From: Fuerstiella sp.
GTDB taxonomy: Bacteria; Planctomycetota; Planctomycetia; Planctomycetales; Planctomycetaceae
NCBI GenBank assembly: GCA_022447185.1
Contig: JAKVAY010000040.1
Span: forward strand, 69,084-133,083
Direction: 5' to 3'
DNA: 64,000 nucleotides
The position numbers and the translations under genes are program-made. Position 1 is the first letter of the stretch. Every line of letters begins with the position of its first letter. This document shows positions 1 to 9,211 of the stretch, piece after piece. The notes beneath the pieces were generated by a model. The model saw only the letters and a list, made by a program, of their open reading frames with translations, was not told the DNA's origin and searched no databases.

Positions 1-1353
1 AAGGAACAGATGCTCGATGGAATGCCCGAATCATTCGTGGGCCCCCTAATCGCTCATCTGGTGGCTCATGAAGTCGGACATACGCTGGGACTCCGCCACA
101 ACTTCAAGGCATCCAGCGTCTATTCACTGGCAGAAATCAACAGTGCCGATATGAAGGGCAAAAAGCAGCTGGCAGGCTCCGTCATGGACTACATCGGGGT
201 CAACATTAACCAGGAATCCGGTGAGATTCAGGGAGATTACAGCATGTCAGGAATCGGCCCGTATGACGAATGGGCCATTGAATACGGTTACACATTTGGC
301 GACATCGAGAAAGTGCTGGAACGAGTGGCCGAACCTGAACTCGTTTTTGGAACTGACGAAGATCTGTACGGTCCGGATCCGTTGGCCCGACGTTACGACT
401 TCAGTCGCGAGCCGCTGGATTTCGCGCACAATCAGATGCGTCTTGTTAAATATCATCGAGAAAGACTGTTGTCTGACTTTATCAAAGACGGAGACAGCTG
501 GGACCGGATTCGCTATGGCTATGAACTCACTCTGTCACTGCAAACCCGGGCGATCTCCATGATGGCCAACTGGGTCGGTGGAGCGTTTGTTAATCGGGAC
601 AAGAAGGGCGATCCCAGTGGTCGGATGCCGGTTGAAGTCGTTCCCGCCGAACAGCAGCGAAAGGCTCTCAGATTTGTCGTCGACAACGCGTTCAACGACG
701 ACGTATTCGGACTAACGCCCGAACTGGTCACGGCAATGGGACGAGACAAGTGGCTGGATGATATCCGCAATTTTTTCCAGGAATCAACCTGGCCAATTCA
801 TGATCGTGTGATTGGCATCCAGTCCAGTGCTTTGACAATGCTGATGAATCCAACAACTCTCAAATGGGTATACGACAATGAACTGCGAATTCCGGAGGGT
901 GAGGACGCGTTAACGCTGCCTGAATTGCTCACGACTATCTCTGCAGCCGTCTGGGGCGAGTTGAGTCAGGAAGCTCAGGGTGAGTATTCTGCCCGTAAGC
1001 CATTGATTTCAAGTCTGCGACGCAATCTGCAGCGGGAACATTTACAGAGACTCATCGATCTGACTTTGCCAGGCAACGGAAACAGCGCTGCGTCTCGAGC
1101 AATATCGATGCTCAGCGCCGCGCAGCTGCAAAATGTTCTGAAGAACATCAATGCAGCACAAAGTGCTTCCGCAGATCAGCATGATGACTACACCGCTGCC
1201 CATCTTACACAAACTCGCAAAAGAATTGAGAAAGCGCTCGATGCCGACTACATTCTGAATCCGAGCAGAGGTGGTGGTTTAAGAGGCCATTTCGGAATGT
1301 TTGGCAGAGAGCAGGACAAAGAAAATCGTCGCCGGCGGAATGAAGAAAACTGA
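1..1353 (+). CDS. Zinc-dependent metalloprotease, C-terminal part (5' end outside window)
   Basis: The reading frame is open from base 1, so this is the 3' part of a longer gene; about 450 residues are visible. Near the visible start is the metzincin-type zinc motif HEVGHTLGLRHN (HExxHxxGxxH), and about 40 residues later VMDYI, which fits the Met-turn. The rest is mostly helical, ends in a basic tail (ENRRRRNEEN) and has no membrane segment. This arrangement matches the large secreted zinc-dependent metalloproteases with DUF5117/DUF4953 regions that are common in Planctomycetes and Bacteroidetes; that family assignment is from memory. The role is probably extracellular or periplasmic protein degradation. 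It converges on the next gene with 26 bp between the stops. An internal ATG at base 10 is not taken as the start, because the motif begins only about 20 residues later and this family has a long N-terminal region. Confidence 0.85.
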   Translation, partial: KEQMLDGMPESFVGPLIAHLVAHEVGHTLGLRHNFKASSVYSLAEINSADMKGKKQLAGSVMDYIGVNINQESGEIQGDYSMSGIGPYDEWAIEYGYTFGDIEKVLERVAEPELVFGTDEDLYGPDPLARRYDFSREPLDFAHNQMRLVKYHRERLLSDFIKDGDSWDRIRYGYELTLSLQTRAISMMANWVGGAFVNRDKKGDPSGRMPVEVVPAEQQRKALRFVVDNAFNDDVFGLTPELVTAMGRDKWLDDIRNFFQESTWPIHDRVIGIQSSALTMLMNPTTLKWVYDNELRIPEGEDALTLPELLTTISAAVWGELSQEAQGEYSARKPLISSLRRNLQREHLQRLIDLTLPGNGNSAASRAISMLSAAQLQNVLKNINAAQSASADQHDDYTAAHLTQTRKRIEKALDADYILNPSRGGGLRGHFGMFGREQDKENRRRRNEEN

Positions 1354-1379
1354 GTCGTCGTCGACAATCGAGCGAGCCA

Positions 1380-2945
1380 TCAATTTTGTGTGTCCTGCGG
1401 TATGGCAGCAAGCTGGTCTTCATTGCTGCCAACTGCCAAAACGCGATAACTCCCGGATTCAAATACGGGTGTCAGTCTGTCAATAATCGATTGACCAGGA
1501 ACCTGCTGTGTCAGCTCGGTCTCTCTGGATTCTGTTATGACGTATCGATGTTGACTGGCCATCACTGCATCAGCAATCGTAACTGATCGCTCGGGAAACA
1601 GATCCTGCAGGATTGAGACACTCCAGTAGCGTGTCGAAGGAAGTGTTTGTGTTTCGTTGTAGACATGGACACTGTGAACATTCATGCACGTCACGTCATG
1701 GTCGGCCACTTCCTGCTGCGTCAGAAAATCGACGACCCGACCCAGATGGTACCAGTCCGGCAGATTACCATGAGCCAGTGCGGCCCGAACAGACACCGTG
1801 CTGCCCCGCACCAGTACCATCGGCCATTGCTGCAGACGCTGCCCCTGGAAAAAGGGCGTCCACAGACAACTACAGATTACAAACCCTGCGACGATAGTTC
1901 GCCGTGCAGGGATAGACAGTTGCCACGGATGACTACTGACCAGAGCAAGCCCCAGAATGACTGCGGGAACGTGTACATAATCCAGTGCATGTTGCAGCGT
2001 GATAGACTGGACCAGCCATCCAACATAACAACCGCTAAGCAGCGTGTGTCGTCGTGTGGAATGAGTGCTGCCGACTCTCAAATGGTTCAGCACTGACACA
2101 AAAGCAATCGGAACTGCAACCGCATGAATCCACAGCCACGGAGCAAAACGCCGAATCATCATGACCCAACGCTCGAATGACATGCGTTCCCTGGCTGCCG
2201 CCAGATACTCGGGATTCCACTCAAGCATCATTTTCCAGAAGTGATCCCACGCGCCTGTGGTCATCAGCCACGCAACTCCCGGAATCGCCGCAAGCACACC
2301 GCCAACAGCGACTGCCGCGAATTGGGCAGTCGTCACACGGAATGGCCGTCCTCCCGCATCGATCAGCATGACCACCGCAGCCGGAATCGCAACGTGCGGT
2401 TTGATCCAGAAGGCACAGCCCCAACAGAAACCTTCGAGCAGTGCCGACAGGATCTGCGGTCCTGCCGGCCTGCGAAGACGCAGGATCACAGCTACGCCGA
2501 CAGGCAACAATGTCCAGATATCGCGCTGAGTATGGCACCATTCATTGCGAGTGAGATAAAAAAATGTGGCAGTAAGCAGAAAGAGGGGACTCAGCTGAAT
2601 TCTGTGAACGGATATTCGCAACCACAGGCAGAGAATTGCTGCAAACAGAAGCAGATCCACGACCCTGATCGCCTCTGAGGACCAGCCCGCCAGGGATCGG
2701 ACTGCCATATGCATCCACAGTACGCCGGGAAGATTAGGCTCAATAATGTCTCGATAGGCCACACCACCGTTCAGCACCGAACGTGTCTGGACGTCATACA
2801 GTGCCGTGTCAGAATTCAGTGGCATCCCGATAAACAGCGGGACAGCCAGTCCCAGCCACAGAACAAGTGCAATCCAGACGTAGCGATTTCGGACCAGAGG
2901 GGCTGGCACAGCTGAATCGGCAGATTGAATCGAGCAATTGTTCAT
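1380..2945 (-). CDS. Polytopic membrane protein, GT-C glycosyltransferase-like
   Basis: 521 residues with about ten hydrophobic segments spread between residues 24 and 370, then a soluble C-terminal part of about 120 residues. After the first segment comes a loop with NSDTALYDVQTRSVLNGG and YRDIIEPNLPG. An acidic residue at this point is typical of GT-C fold enzymes (PMT/ArnT/GT39-like), which move sugars from polyprenyl-phosphate donors on the outer face of the inner membrane. I see no closer family marker, so donor and acceptor are unknown. It lies divergent from the methyltransferase/GT2 pair, whose GT2 member resembles polyprenyl-phosphate sugar synthases. Those genes could therefore make the donor that a GT-C enzyme uses, but this is inference. 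Confidence 0.6.
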   Translation of the reverse strand: MNNCSIQSADSAVPAPLVRNRYVWIALVLWLGLAVPLFIGMPLNSDTALYDVQTRSVLNGGVAYRDIIEPNLPGVLWMHMAVRSLAGWSSEAIRVVDLLLFAAILCLWLRISVHRIQLSPLFLLTATFFYLTRNEWCHTQRDIWTLLPVGVAVILRLRRPAGPQILSALLEGFCWGCAFWIKPHVAIPAAVVMLIDAGGRPFRVTTAQFAAVAVGGVLAAIPGVAWLMTTGAWDHFWKMMLEWNPEYLAAARERMSFERWVMMIRRFAPWLWIHAVAVPIAFVSVLNHLRVGSTHSTRRHTLLSGCYVGWLVQSITLQHALDYVHVPAVILGLALVSSHPWQLSIPARRTIVAGFVICSCLWTPFFQGQRLQQWPMVLVRGSTVSVRAALAHGNLPDWYHLGRVVDFLTQQEVADHDVTCMNVHSVHVYNETQTLPSTRYWSVSILQDLFPERSVTIADAVMASQHRYVITESRETELTQQVPGQSIIDRLTPVFESGSYRVLAVGSNEDQLAAIPQDTQN

Positions 2946-3224
2946 GAGCTTTCCATTGCAGCCTGTGGCAGAGAACTGAATCAGGCCATTACAACCTGAA
3001 CACTCGCTTCAGATTCGAACGCATCGCTCGTCAGCAATTCAAACATTCGGGATGTAACGATTTTGCCACCTGTTGGAAAACATCAACACAACACACACGA
3101 CCGTCACAAGCCCTGAAGAATCCCTACAGCACATCGTCATTCTTGCGTGGAATCCAGACAGCTTCTCCCCGGTATGGCACGATTGCACAGCTTCAACTCA
3201 CACTGCATCCGGGTCAAATCCTCT

Positions 3225-3950
3225 ATGGATCCCAGTCATCTGACACAACTTGTGGAACTCGAAGACAACTACTGGTGGCACGTCGCCAAGCGGAAGCTGA
3301 TTATTCGGCTGCTCAGTCGATTTGCGCCCGCTCCGGGACAACTTGTCGAAGGCGGAATCGGATCCGGTCGCAATCTCGTGGAATTCAGTCAGTTGGGATA
3401 CGATGTCACGGGATTCGATTTGATGTCGGAATCCGTTGACCACGTTCGCCAACGAGGTATTGAAGACGTCAGAGTTCATGATCTGGAAGATCCATGGCCC
3501 GTTGACTCAGGATCGCTCAATGCTGTCGTCCTGCTGGATGTGCTTGAACATGTCCAAAACCCCGTCAGAGTTCTGGACCATGCATATGACTCGCTGACCG
3601 CCAACGGTTCCGTGTTCATCACGGTTCCTTCGTATCCGTGGCTTTTTAGTCGCTGGGATGAACAACTTGGACACTTCCGTCGATATACGATTCGTGAGTT
3701 TCGCAGACAGGCGCGGGAGAGCGGATTTCGAGTTCAGTGGCTGAACCACTGGAACAGTTTTACTTTGCCCGCAGCACTGGCTGTACGTGGCTGGGAAAAA
3801 ATGTTCCCTCAGCGCACTCAACCGGACTTCCCGAAGGTCTCTGGTTTCACAAATCGGATGCTGCTGACGGCCGCTGCCGCAGAACGCTGTTGTATGGATA
3901 TCCCGGGTGTTCCCGCCGGACTTTCTCTCGTCGGAGTCCTGCGAAAATGA
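3225..3950 (+). CDS. Class I SAM-dependent methyltransferase
   Basis: 241 residues from the chosen start. The SAM-binding motif I is LVEGGIGSGRNLVEF, followed by the acidic strand end VTGFDLMSES and motif IV AVVLLDVLEHV, in the order of Methyltransf_11/23 domains. The N-terminus LVELEDNYWWHVAKR is typical of a family found next to glycosyltransferases in polysaccharide or lipid loci. Upstream in-frame starts exist (GTG at 3147, ATG at 3174). I chose ATG at 3225 because the family normally begins just before the LEDNYWWH segment; no clear Shine-Dalgarno decides it. The stop overlaps the next start (ATGA), so the two are translationally coupled. The substrate is unknown. Confidence 0.8.
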   Translation: MDPSHLTQLVELEDNYWWHVAKRKLIIRLLSRFAPAPGQLVEGGIGSGRNLVEFSQLGYDVTGFDLMSESVDHVRQRGIEDVRVHDLEDPWPVDSGSLNAVVLLDVLEHVQNPVRVLDHAYDSLTANGSVFITVPSYPWLFSRWDEQLGHFRRYTIREFRRQARESGFRVQWLNHWNSFTLPAALAVRGWEKMFPQRTQPDFPKVSGFTNRMLLTAAAAERCCMDIPGVPAGLSLVGVLRK

Positions 3951-5059
3951 CACGCAATCAAAATGCCAGACGCGCTACTGACATTCAAGTGTCGATTGTC
4001 CTGCCGGTCTTCAACGAAGCCCAAATACTGGGTCAACTTACGGACTGCATTCGCTCTGAAATGACGACGATCGGTCAGCCGTTCGAGCTGATCTACGTCA
4101 ATGACGGTTCCAGCGACGGCAGTGGATCGATGCTCGACGCTCTGGCAGCGAGCGACAATCGTATCGTCGTTGTACACCTGTCACGCAACTTCGGTCATCA
4201 GGCAGCAGTTCACGCGGGGCTCAATCAGGCTGCCGGCGGCGTAGTCATCGTGATGGATTCTGACCTTCAGGATAATCCCAGAGCCATTCCACGTTTTCTG
4301 GAACGATGGGAAGCTGGTTTCGATGTTGTCTACGCGGAACGGTTCAATCGTAAGGAAGCGGCCTGGAAGCGAATTCTCTTCCACAGTTTTTACCGCATTT
4401 TGAATCTCATCGCCGAAACACGTATTCCCCAGGACGCCGGAAATTTCGGACTGCTCGATCGTCGCGTCGTTGATACTCTGCTGAGTTTGCCGGAATCAGA
4501 TCGTTATTTTCCCGGGCTCCGGAGCTGGGTTGGATTTCGACAGACCGGCATACCCGTGGAACGTGACGCTCGCTACGACGATAAAGCTCGAGTGTCACTG
4601 AGCGGTTTGTTTCGTTTAGCCAAAACCGCCATCTTCTCGTTTTCCACATTTCCGTTGACCGTATTCTCGATCATTGCCGCACTTTCGGCGGGAGTCTGTA
4701 TGACTTCGACCGTATTTGTTGTTTGGCACAAAATGATCACCGGGCTTGCAATTCCCGGATGGGCGTCGGTCATCATCACAGCCTCGTTTTTTGGGACGCT
4801 GAATGCTATGGGTATCAGCGTCCTTGGCGAATACGTGATTCGCATCTATAACGAAGTACGCAATCGTCCGATCCATCTCGTGGCACGCGTGACCAGCGAC
4901 CGCACCAGTCTGCAGCCGAATCAGCCATGGGCGACAGAAGACGTGAGCGAAAAACAACTGTTCGGTATGGTTCGTCAAATCAATGAGACACTGCGATCAG
5001 ACGTGGGAATTTCGGCCGGTATGAGTGGAACGGTCAACCCATCGAAGAGCAGTCCTTAA
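3947..5059 (+). CDS. Glycosyltransferase family 2, polyprenyl-phosphate sugar synthase type
   Basis: 370 residues. The GT2 fold starts with SIVLPVFNEAQILGQL, followed by YVNDGSSDGS (nucleotide binding) and the metal motif MDSDLQD (D104/D106). The C-terminal part has two hydrophobic segments at about residues 230-290, as in DPM1/GtrB/ArnC-like enzymes that move a sugar from UDP or GDP to polyprenyl phosphate on the cytoplasmic face. The ATG at 3947 overlaps the stop of the methyltransferase gene; a longer in-frame reading from 3737 overlaps that gene and is rejected. With the methyltransferase and the UDP-glucose dehydrogenase that follows 97 bp later it probably serves a surface glycan or glycolipid pathway. 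The transferred sugar cannot be told from the sequence. Confidence 0.85.
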   Translation: MTRNQNARRATDIQVSIVLPVFNEAQILGQLTDCIRSEMTTIGQPFELIYVNDGSSDGSGSMLDALAASDNRIVVVHLSRNFGHQAAVHAGLNQAAGGVVIVMDSDLQDNPRAIPRFLERWEAGFDVVYAERFNRKEAAWKRILFHSFYRILNLIAETRIPQDAGNFGLLDRRVVDTLLSLPESDRYFPGLRSWVGFRQTGIPVERDARYDDKARVSLSGLFRLAKTAIFSFSTFPLTVFSIIAALSAGVCMTSTVFVVWHKMITGLAIPGWASVIITASFFGTLNAMGISVLGEYVIRIYNEVRNRPIHLVARVTSDRTSLQPNQPWATEDVSEKQLFGMVRQINETLRSDVGISAGMSGTVNPSKSSP

Positions 5060-5156
5060 CGGCACCATGGATTCGACACTGCCGGATACCTATAGATTGC
5101 CAGGATGCGAACCGGACTGATGTCCAGACGATTGAAGACAACAGGCAAATACGGTT

Positions 5157-6476
5157 ATGAATTTAACAATGATTGGTACCGGTTATGTAGGGCTCGTAAC
5201 AGGAACCTGTTTTGCTGAAAGTGGAAACGACGTTATCTGCCTCGACGTCGATAAATCGAAAATTCAGCAACTGCGCAAGGGTGAACTTCCGATCTACGAA
5301 CCAGGTCTGGAGGAACTCGTTCGACGCAATTCAGCGTCAGGACGGCTGAAATTCACCTGTGACTATGCCGAAGCCATCTCCGGCGCTAAATGCGTATTTA
5401 TCTGTGTGGGTACTCCACAGGATGACGACGGCGCGGCCGATCTGAAATCGGTACAGAGCGCCGCAGAGCAAATGGCACCTCATCTAAAACCCGGAACCGT
5501 TGTCGTCTGCAAGAGTACTGTTCCGGTCGGTACCAATCGAAACGTTCGACAATGGATCGAAGCAAAAACAGACACACAGTTTTATTCAGCATCCAATCCG
5601 GAGTTCCTCAAGGAGGGCGCAGCGATTGACGACTTTACAAAACCGGACCGGGTGGTTGTCGGAGTGGACGCTCCGGAAGCATCCGACACACTTTACGAAA
5701 TTTACAAGTCATTCCTCAGGACGGAAAAGCCATACATCAGCGTTGGCATAGAGAGTGCCGAGATGATCAAGTACGCCGCAAACTGCATGCTGGCCACAAA
5801 GATCAGCTTCATCAATGAGATGGCCAATATTTGCGAACGTGTGGGAGCGGATATCAACGAAGTCCGGAAGGGTATCGGCCATGACGCAAGGATCGGATTT
5901 TCCTTTTTGTTTCCGGGCGCCGGATATGGTGGTTCGTGCTTTCCCAAGGACGTGCGGGCACTGCACTCTGTCGCTGCCAAACACGGTCTGGACGCACAAC
6001 TTCTCAATTCGGTTGACGAAATTAACGGCCGCCAAAAGATGGTCATCTTCCACAAACTTCAAGATCACTTCGATGGAGACCTTAACGGTCGAACAATTGC
6101 TGTCTGGGGACTGGCGTTTAAGCCTCGAACAGATGACGTCCGTGAAGCTCCCTCTCTGGTGCTCATCCGTGAACTGCTGAACGCCGGCGCAAGCGTTCGT
6201 GTGAGTGACCCGATCGCTGTCGACAATGTCCGGCTGATACTGGGAGACGCAATTACCTACTGTGATCATCATTACGACGCCTGCGAGGGTGCCGACGCAC
6301 TGGCGATCATGACAGAATGGAATGAGTTCCGAAATCCGGATTTCGATTACATCAGGCTGAAGCTCAAGTCACCTGTGATCTTCGACGGACGCAATCTGTA
6401 CGACCGCAGGAAAATGGCAGATCGAGGATTCTACTACTCGGGAATTGGGCTGACGGCCCTGCCGGTCAGTGAGTAA
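5157..6476 (+). CDS. ugd: UDP-glucose 6-dehydrogenase
   Basis: 439 residues, full length for the family. It oxidises UDP-glucose to UDP-glucuronate with two NAD. The N-terminal Rossmann motif is [17 protein letters not shown] (GxGYVG). The central domain carries SNPEFLKEG and the catalytic cysteine in [12 protein letters not shown] (C261), with the conserved lysine and asparagine in [14 protein letters not shown]. The C-terminal domain has [18 protein letters not shown]. All active-site residues that I know for the family are present. It follows the GT2 gene on the same strand and likely supplies UDP-glucuronate for surface polysaccharide. The last 11 bp overlap the 3' end of rlmN on the other strand. 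Confidence 0.96.
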   Translation: MNLTMIGTGYVGLVTGTCFAESGNDVICLDVDKSKIQQLRKGELPIYEPGLEELVRRNSASGRLKFTCDYAEAISGAKCVFICVGTPQDDDGAADLKSVQSAAEQMAPHLKPGTVVVCKSTVPVGTNRNVRQWIEAKTDTQFYSASNPEFLKEGAAIDDFTKPDRVVVGVDAPEASDTLYEIYKSFLRTEKPYISVGIESAEMIKYAANCMLATKISFINEMANICERVGADINEVRKGIGHDARIGFSFLFPGAGYGGSCFPKDVRALHSVAAKHGLDAQLLNSVDEINGRQKMVIFHKLQDHFDGDLNGRTIAVWGLAFKPRTDDVREAPSLVLIRELLNAGASVRVSDPIAVDNVRLILGDAITYCDHHYDACEGADALAIMTEWNEFRNPDFDYIRLKLKSPVIFDGRNLYDRRKMADRGFYYSGIGLTALPVSE

Positions 6477-7566
6477 GCCTGTCTGAATCACTGCGATGCA
6501 GACGCAACTGACCGCACGCCGCGTCGATGTCTGTGCCCTTACGTTTTCGTACTGTGACCTGGATCCCTCGAGATTCCAGCACTGCCGCGAATCGATGTGT
6601 CATCGGGGGCAGTGGCGCCGAAACAGACAGCTCACTCACGCTGTTCACAGGAATGAGATTGACGTGTGCGTTACGACCTCGCAACAGCATCGAAAGCTCC
6701 TGCGCGTGGTCCGGCTGATCGTTGATTCCTGACAACAAAACATATTCATAAGAAATACGCCGCCCCGTGATGGCAAAGAATTCATCCGCCGCGGACAGTA
6801 TCTCATTCAGTCCGATACCCTGATTCACTGGCACAATCTCGGTACGGAGCTCATCATTGGGCGCATGAAGCGAAACCGCGAGATTAAACTGACGCCCACA
6901 TCGCGCGAACTCCCGGATCTGTTTCGGAAGTCCGACGGTCGACACTGTAATGCGTCGCGCTCCCAGCCCAAACTCGTCGGTAAGAAACTCCAGAGCCGAC
7001 ATCAGATTGCGATAGTTCGCCAGAGGTTCTCCGATCCCCATAACAACGACGTTCGTAATCCGCTCTTCATCTTCCATCAGACGGTGCAGCACTAACACCT
7101 GCTCAAAAATCTCTGCGGCTGTCAAATCACGTTTAACCCCCAACAGACCACTTGCGCAAAACACGCATCCCATCGCACAGCCGACCTGTGTACTGATACA
7201 TGCCGTTCGCCGTCCCGGGTCCCGCATCAGCACACATTCCATGTGTTCTCCATCCGGGAGCTGCAGCAACAGCTTCTCAGTACGGTCGGAAGCAATCTGA
7301 TGTCCGACCTGTTCAAACGACGAAAAGCGGAATTCCTTTGAAAGCTGATCACGAAATCCAGCCGGAAGGTCGGTCATTTGATCGAACGATGTCACACGAC
7401 GATCAACCATCCACTGAGATATCTGTTTGTGTCGATATCCGGGCTGACCGACAGCCGCCATCCAGGCGAGTAATTCGCTCTTCGGAACAGAAAGCAACGG
7501 ACGAGGAGTCGGGATTCCGGAGTCTGCTGACAGTGCGACGACCTCTGGTGAAGTATCCTGCGACAT
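6466..7566 (-). CDS. rlmN: Dual-specificity 23S rRNA/tRNA adenine-C2 methyltransferase RlmN
   Basis: 366 residues from ATG at 7566. This radical SAM enzyme methylates A2503 of 23S rRNA and A37 of some tRNAs in the cytoplasm. The [4Fe-4S] motif is CAMGCVFC (C130, C134, C137). The conserved cysteine of the methyl-transfer step lies near the C-terminus in [10 protein letters not shown], and a further conserved stretch is [11 protein letters not shown] longer in-frame reading from 7674 would overlap der by about 100 bp; the chosen start is 8 bp after the der stop and gives a normal N-terminus. It forms an operon with der. Length and motifs are standard. Confidence 0.95.
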   Translation of the reverse strand: MSQDTSPEVVALSADSGIPTPRPLLSVPKSELLAWMAAVGQPGYRHKQISQWMVDRRVTSFDQMTDLPAGFRDQLSKEFRFSSFEQVGHQIASDRTEKLLLQLPDGEHMECVLMRDPGRRTACISTQVGCAMGCVFCASGLLGVKRDLTAAEIFEQVLVLHRLMEDEERITNVVVMGIGEPLANYRNLMSALEFLTDEFGLGARRITVSTVGLPKQIREFARCGRQFNLAVSLHAPNDELRTEIVPVNQGIGLNEILSAADEFFAITGRRISYEYVLLSGINDQPDHAQELSMLLRGRNAHVNLIPVNSVSELSVSAPLPPMTHRFAAVLESRGIQVTVRKRKGTDIDAACGQLRLHRSDSDRLTH

Positions 7567-7573
7567 TGTACGC

Positions 7574-9001
7574 CTATTCGTTTCGGCTGATGACCGATAT
7601 GTCCAGGGCATTCGATGCCGCGTGATCTCGTAATTCCAGATCTTCAATTCGCACGCCTGCGGCATCATCATCACGGGACCGCAGAATCAGACGAATCGGG
7701 ACCTCTTGAAACGGCGTGGCTTCTCTGAGATATCCCAGCAGGTATCTCTTCCACGACTCTTCCAGCAACGCCGGTTCGTTGCACTTGATCACGATTGTTG
7801 GAGGCGTAGTGGCCACCTGTGTTCCGTAGTAGATCTTCGGCCTTCGGTTCTTGCGTTGAGGTGGCGGATTATTCTCAACTGCAGCCTTGAGAACCCGATT
7901 GAGTTTCCCGGTACTCATTCGCTGGTGCGCCTGTTTAGAAATGACCTGAGTCAGATTTACGAGCTGTCGTATATTGCGTCCGTCTCTGGCCGTTAGAACA
8001 GCGATCGGAACATGCCGCATCGATGCAAAAGTCCTTGTGAGGTACTCGGTCCATGCTTCAATCGTCATCCTTTCCTTTTGACCGAGATCCCACTTATTCA
8101 CAACAAAAATACACGGTCTGTAATGTTTCGAAATCTCTTCAACCAGCTGTTTGTCAACTTTCGAGATCGTCTGTGTGGCATCGAAGAACATCAGCACAAT
8201 ATCTGCACGACGGATACTTCGCCGGGCTCGAACCAGTCCGTAAAATTCGATGCTGTTCGCAATACTTTTGCGTTTTCGAACGCCCGGAGTATCTATAGCA
8301 ACAAAGGTCCGGCCATCAACATCGAAACGAATGTCGATACTGTCGCGGGTGGTACCGGCAATTTCGCTGACAATGACTCGCTCGGTTTCTGCCAACTGAT
8401 TAATAAACGTACTTTTTCCCACGTTGCGTCGGCCCACGATCGCCAGCTTCAATTCCGGCTGGACCAGCAGTTCGGCACCGTCGTTTGATTCATTTTCCTG
8501 AGCCGCCGGAAGCTGTGCGACTACTGTGCGAATCAGTTCCGTACGATTTCGATTCCCTTTAACACTCGTAATGACCTGAGGAAGGTTTGCCAACTGCAGA
8601 AAATTCTGCGCTTCCGAATCCATCCGAGTCGAATCACACTTGTTCACAACCATCAACACGGGCTTTTGAACACGGCGCAGACGTTCTGCCACTTCCCTGT
8701 CCAGTGGTGTAATACCGGCCTTTGCATCGACTACAAACAACAGGACGTCACAGTCATCGAGCCCCATCTGAATATGTCGCTCAATGTCCTCTGACAGGTC
8801 ATCGCTGTCGACAATACCGATTCCACCTGTATCGACAAGCTCGAAATACCGATCGAGCTCGTGCATCACCCAGGTCACACGGTCTCTGGTCACACCTGCC
8901 GCTGGATCGACAACGGAAATCAGCTTCCCGGACATCCAGTTCAGCAGCGAACTCTTGCCGACGTTGGGACGCCCGACAATTGCTACTTTAGGGATACCCA
9001 T
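7574..9001 (-). CDS. der: Ribosome biogenesis GTPase Der (EngA)
   Basis: 475 residues from ATG at 9001; a TTG at 9028 is possible but less likely, because Der proteins start directly before the first P-loop. It has two tandem GTPase domains: G1 motifs GRPNVGKS and GRRNVGKS, G3 DTGG and DTPG, G4 NKCD and NKWD. A KH-like C-terminal domain follows. It acts in assembly of the 50S subunit. The tail after the KH-like domain (about 40 residues) is slightly long. rlmN follows after 8 bp, giving a small ribosome-maturation operon. A spacer of about 210 bp separates it from the divergent SCO1-DUF420 gene and should hold promoters for both. Confidence 0.96.
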   Translation of the reverse strand: MGIPKVAIVGRPNVGKSSLLNWMSGKLISVVDPAAGVTRDRVTWVMHELDRYFELVDTGGIGIVDSDDLSEDIERHIQMGLDDCDVLLFVVDAKAGITPLDREVAERLRRVQKPVLMVVNKCDSTRMDSEAQNFLQLANLPQVITSVKGNRNRTELIRTVVAQLPAAQENESNDGAELLVQPELKLAIVGRRNVGKSTFINQLAETERVIVSEIAGTTRDSIDIRFDVDGRTFVAIDTPGVRKRKSIANSIEFYGLVRARRSIRRADIVLMFFDATQTISKVDKQLVEEISKHYRPCIFVVNKWDLGQKERMTIEAWTEYLTRTFASMRHVPIAVLTARDGRNIRQLVNLTQVISKQAHQRMSTGKLNRVLKAAVENNPPPQRKNRRPKIYYGTQVATTPPTIVIKCNEPALLEESWKRYLLGYLREATPFQEVPIRLILRSRDDDAAGVRIEDLELRDHAASNALDISVISRNE

Positions 9002-9211
9002 GGATCTGCTTTCAGCACCTGTGTTCAAATTGAATTCATTCGGACTCCGCAGAGTACTGCTGTAATCCTGAATCGGTTAGAGCGATCCCGTGGTTTCCTG
9101 CGAGAAACTCGCGAATGCCGGAGCCTCCTGCCATGATACGTGTCTCAACTCCACTGGTTGGGTTCGAGAATCCGGATCCCGATGCGAAGACTCGGCGGTC
9201 GGCGGTCCTGA

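Noticed and set aside
1647..2678. Several plus-strand frames opposite the GT-C-like gene
   Set aside because: They are antisense to a polytopic protein gene with clear membrane segments; their products look random and overlap each other.
3737..3946. Longer GT2 glycosyltransferase start
   Set aside because: It would overlap the methyltransferase gene by 214 bp; the ATGA overlap start gives the usual N-terminus.
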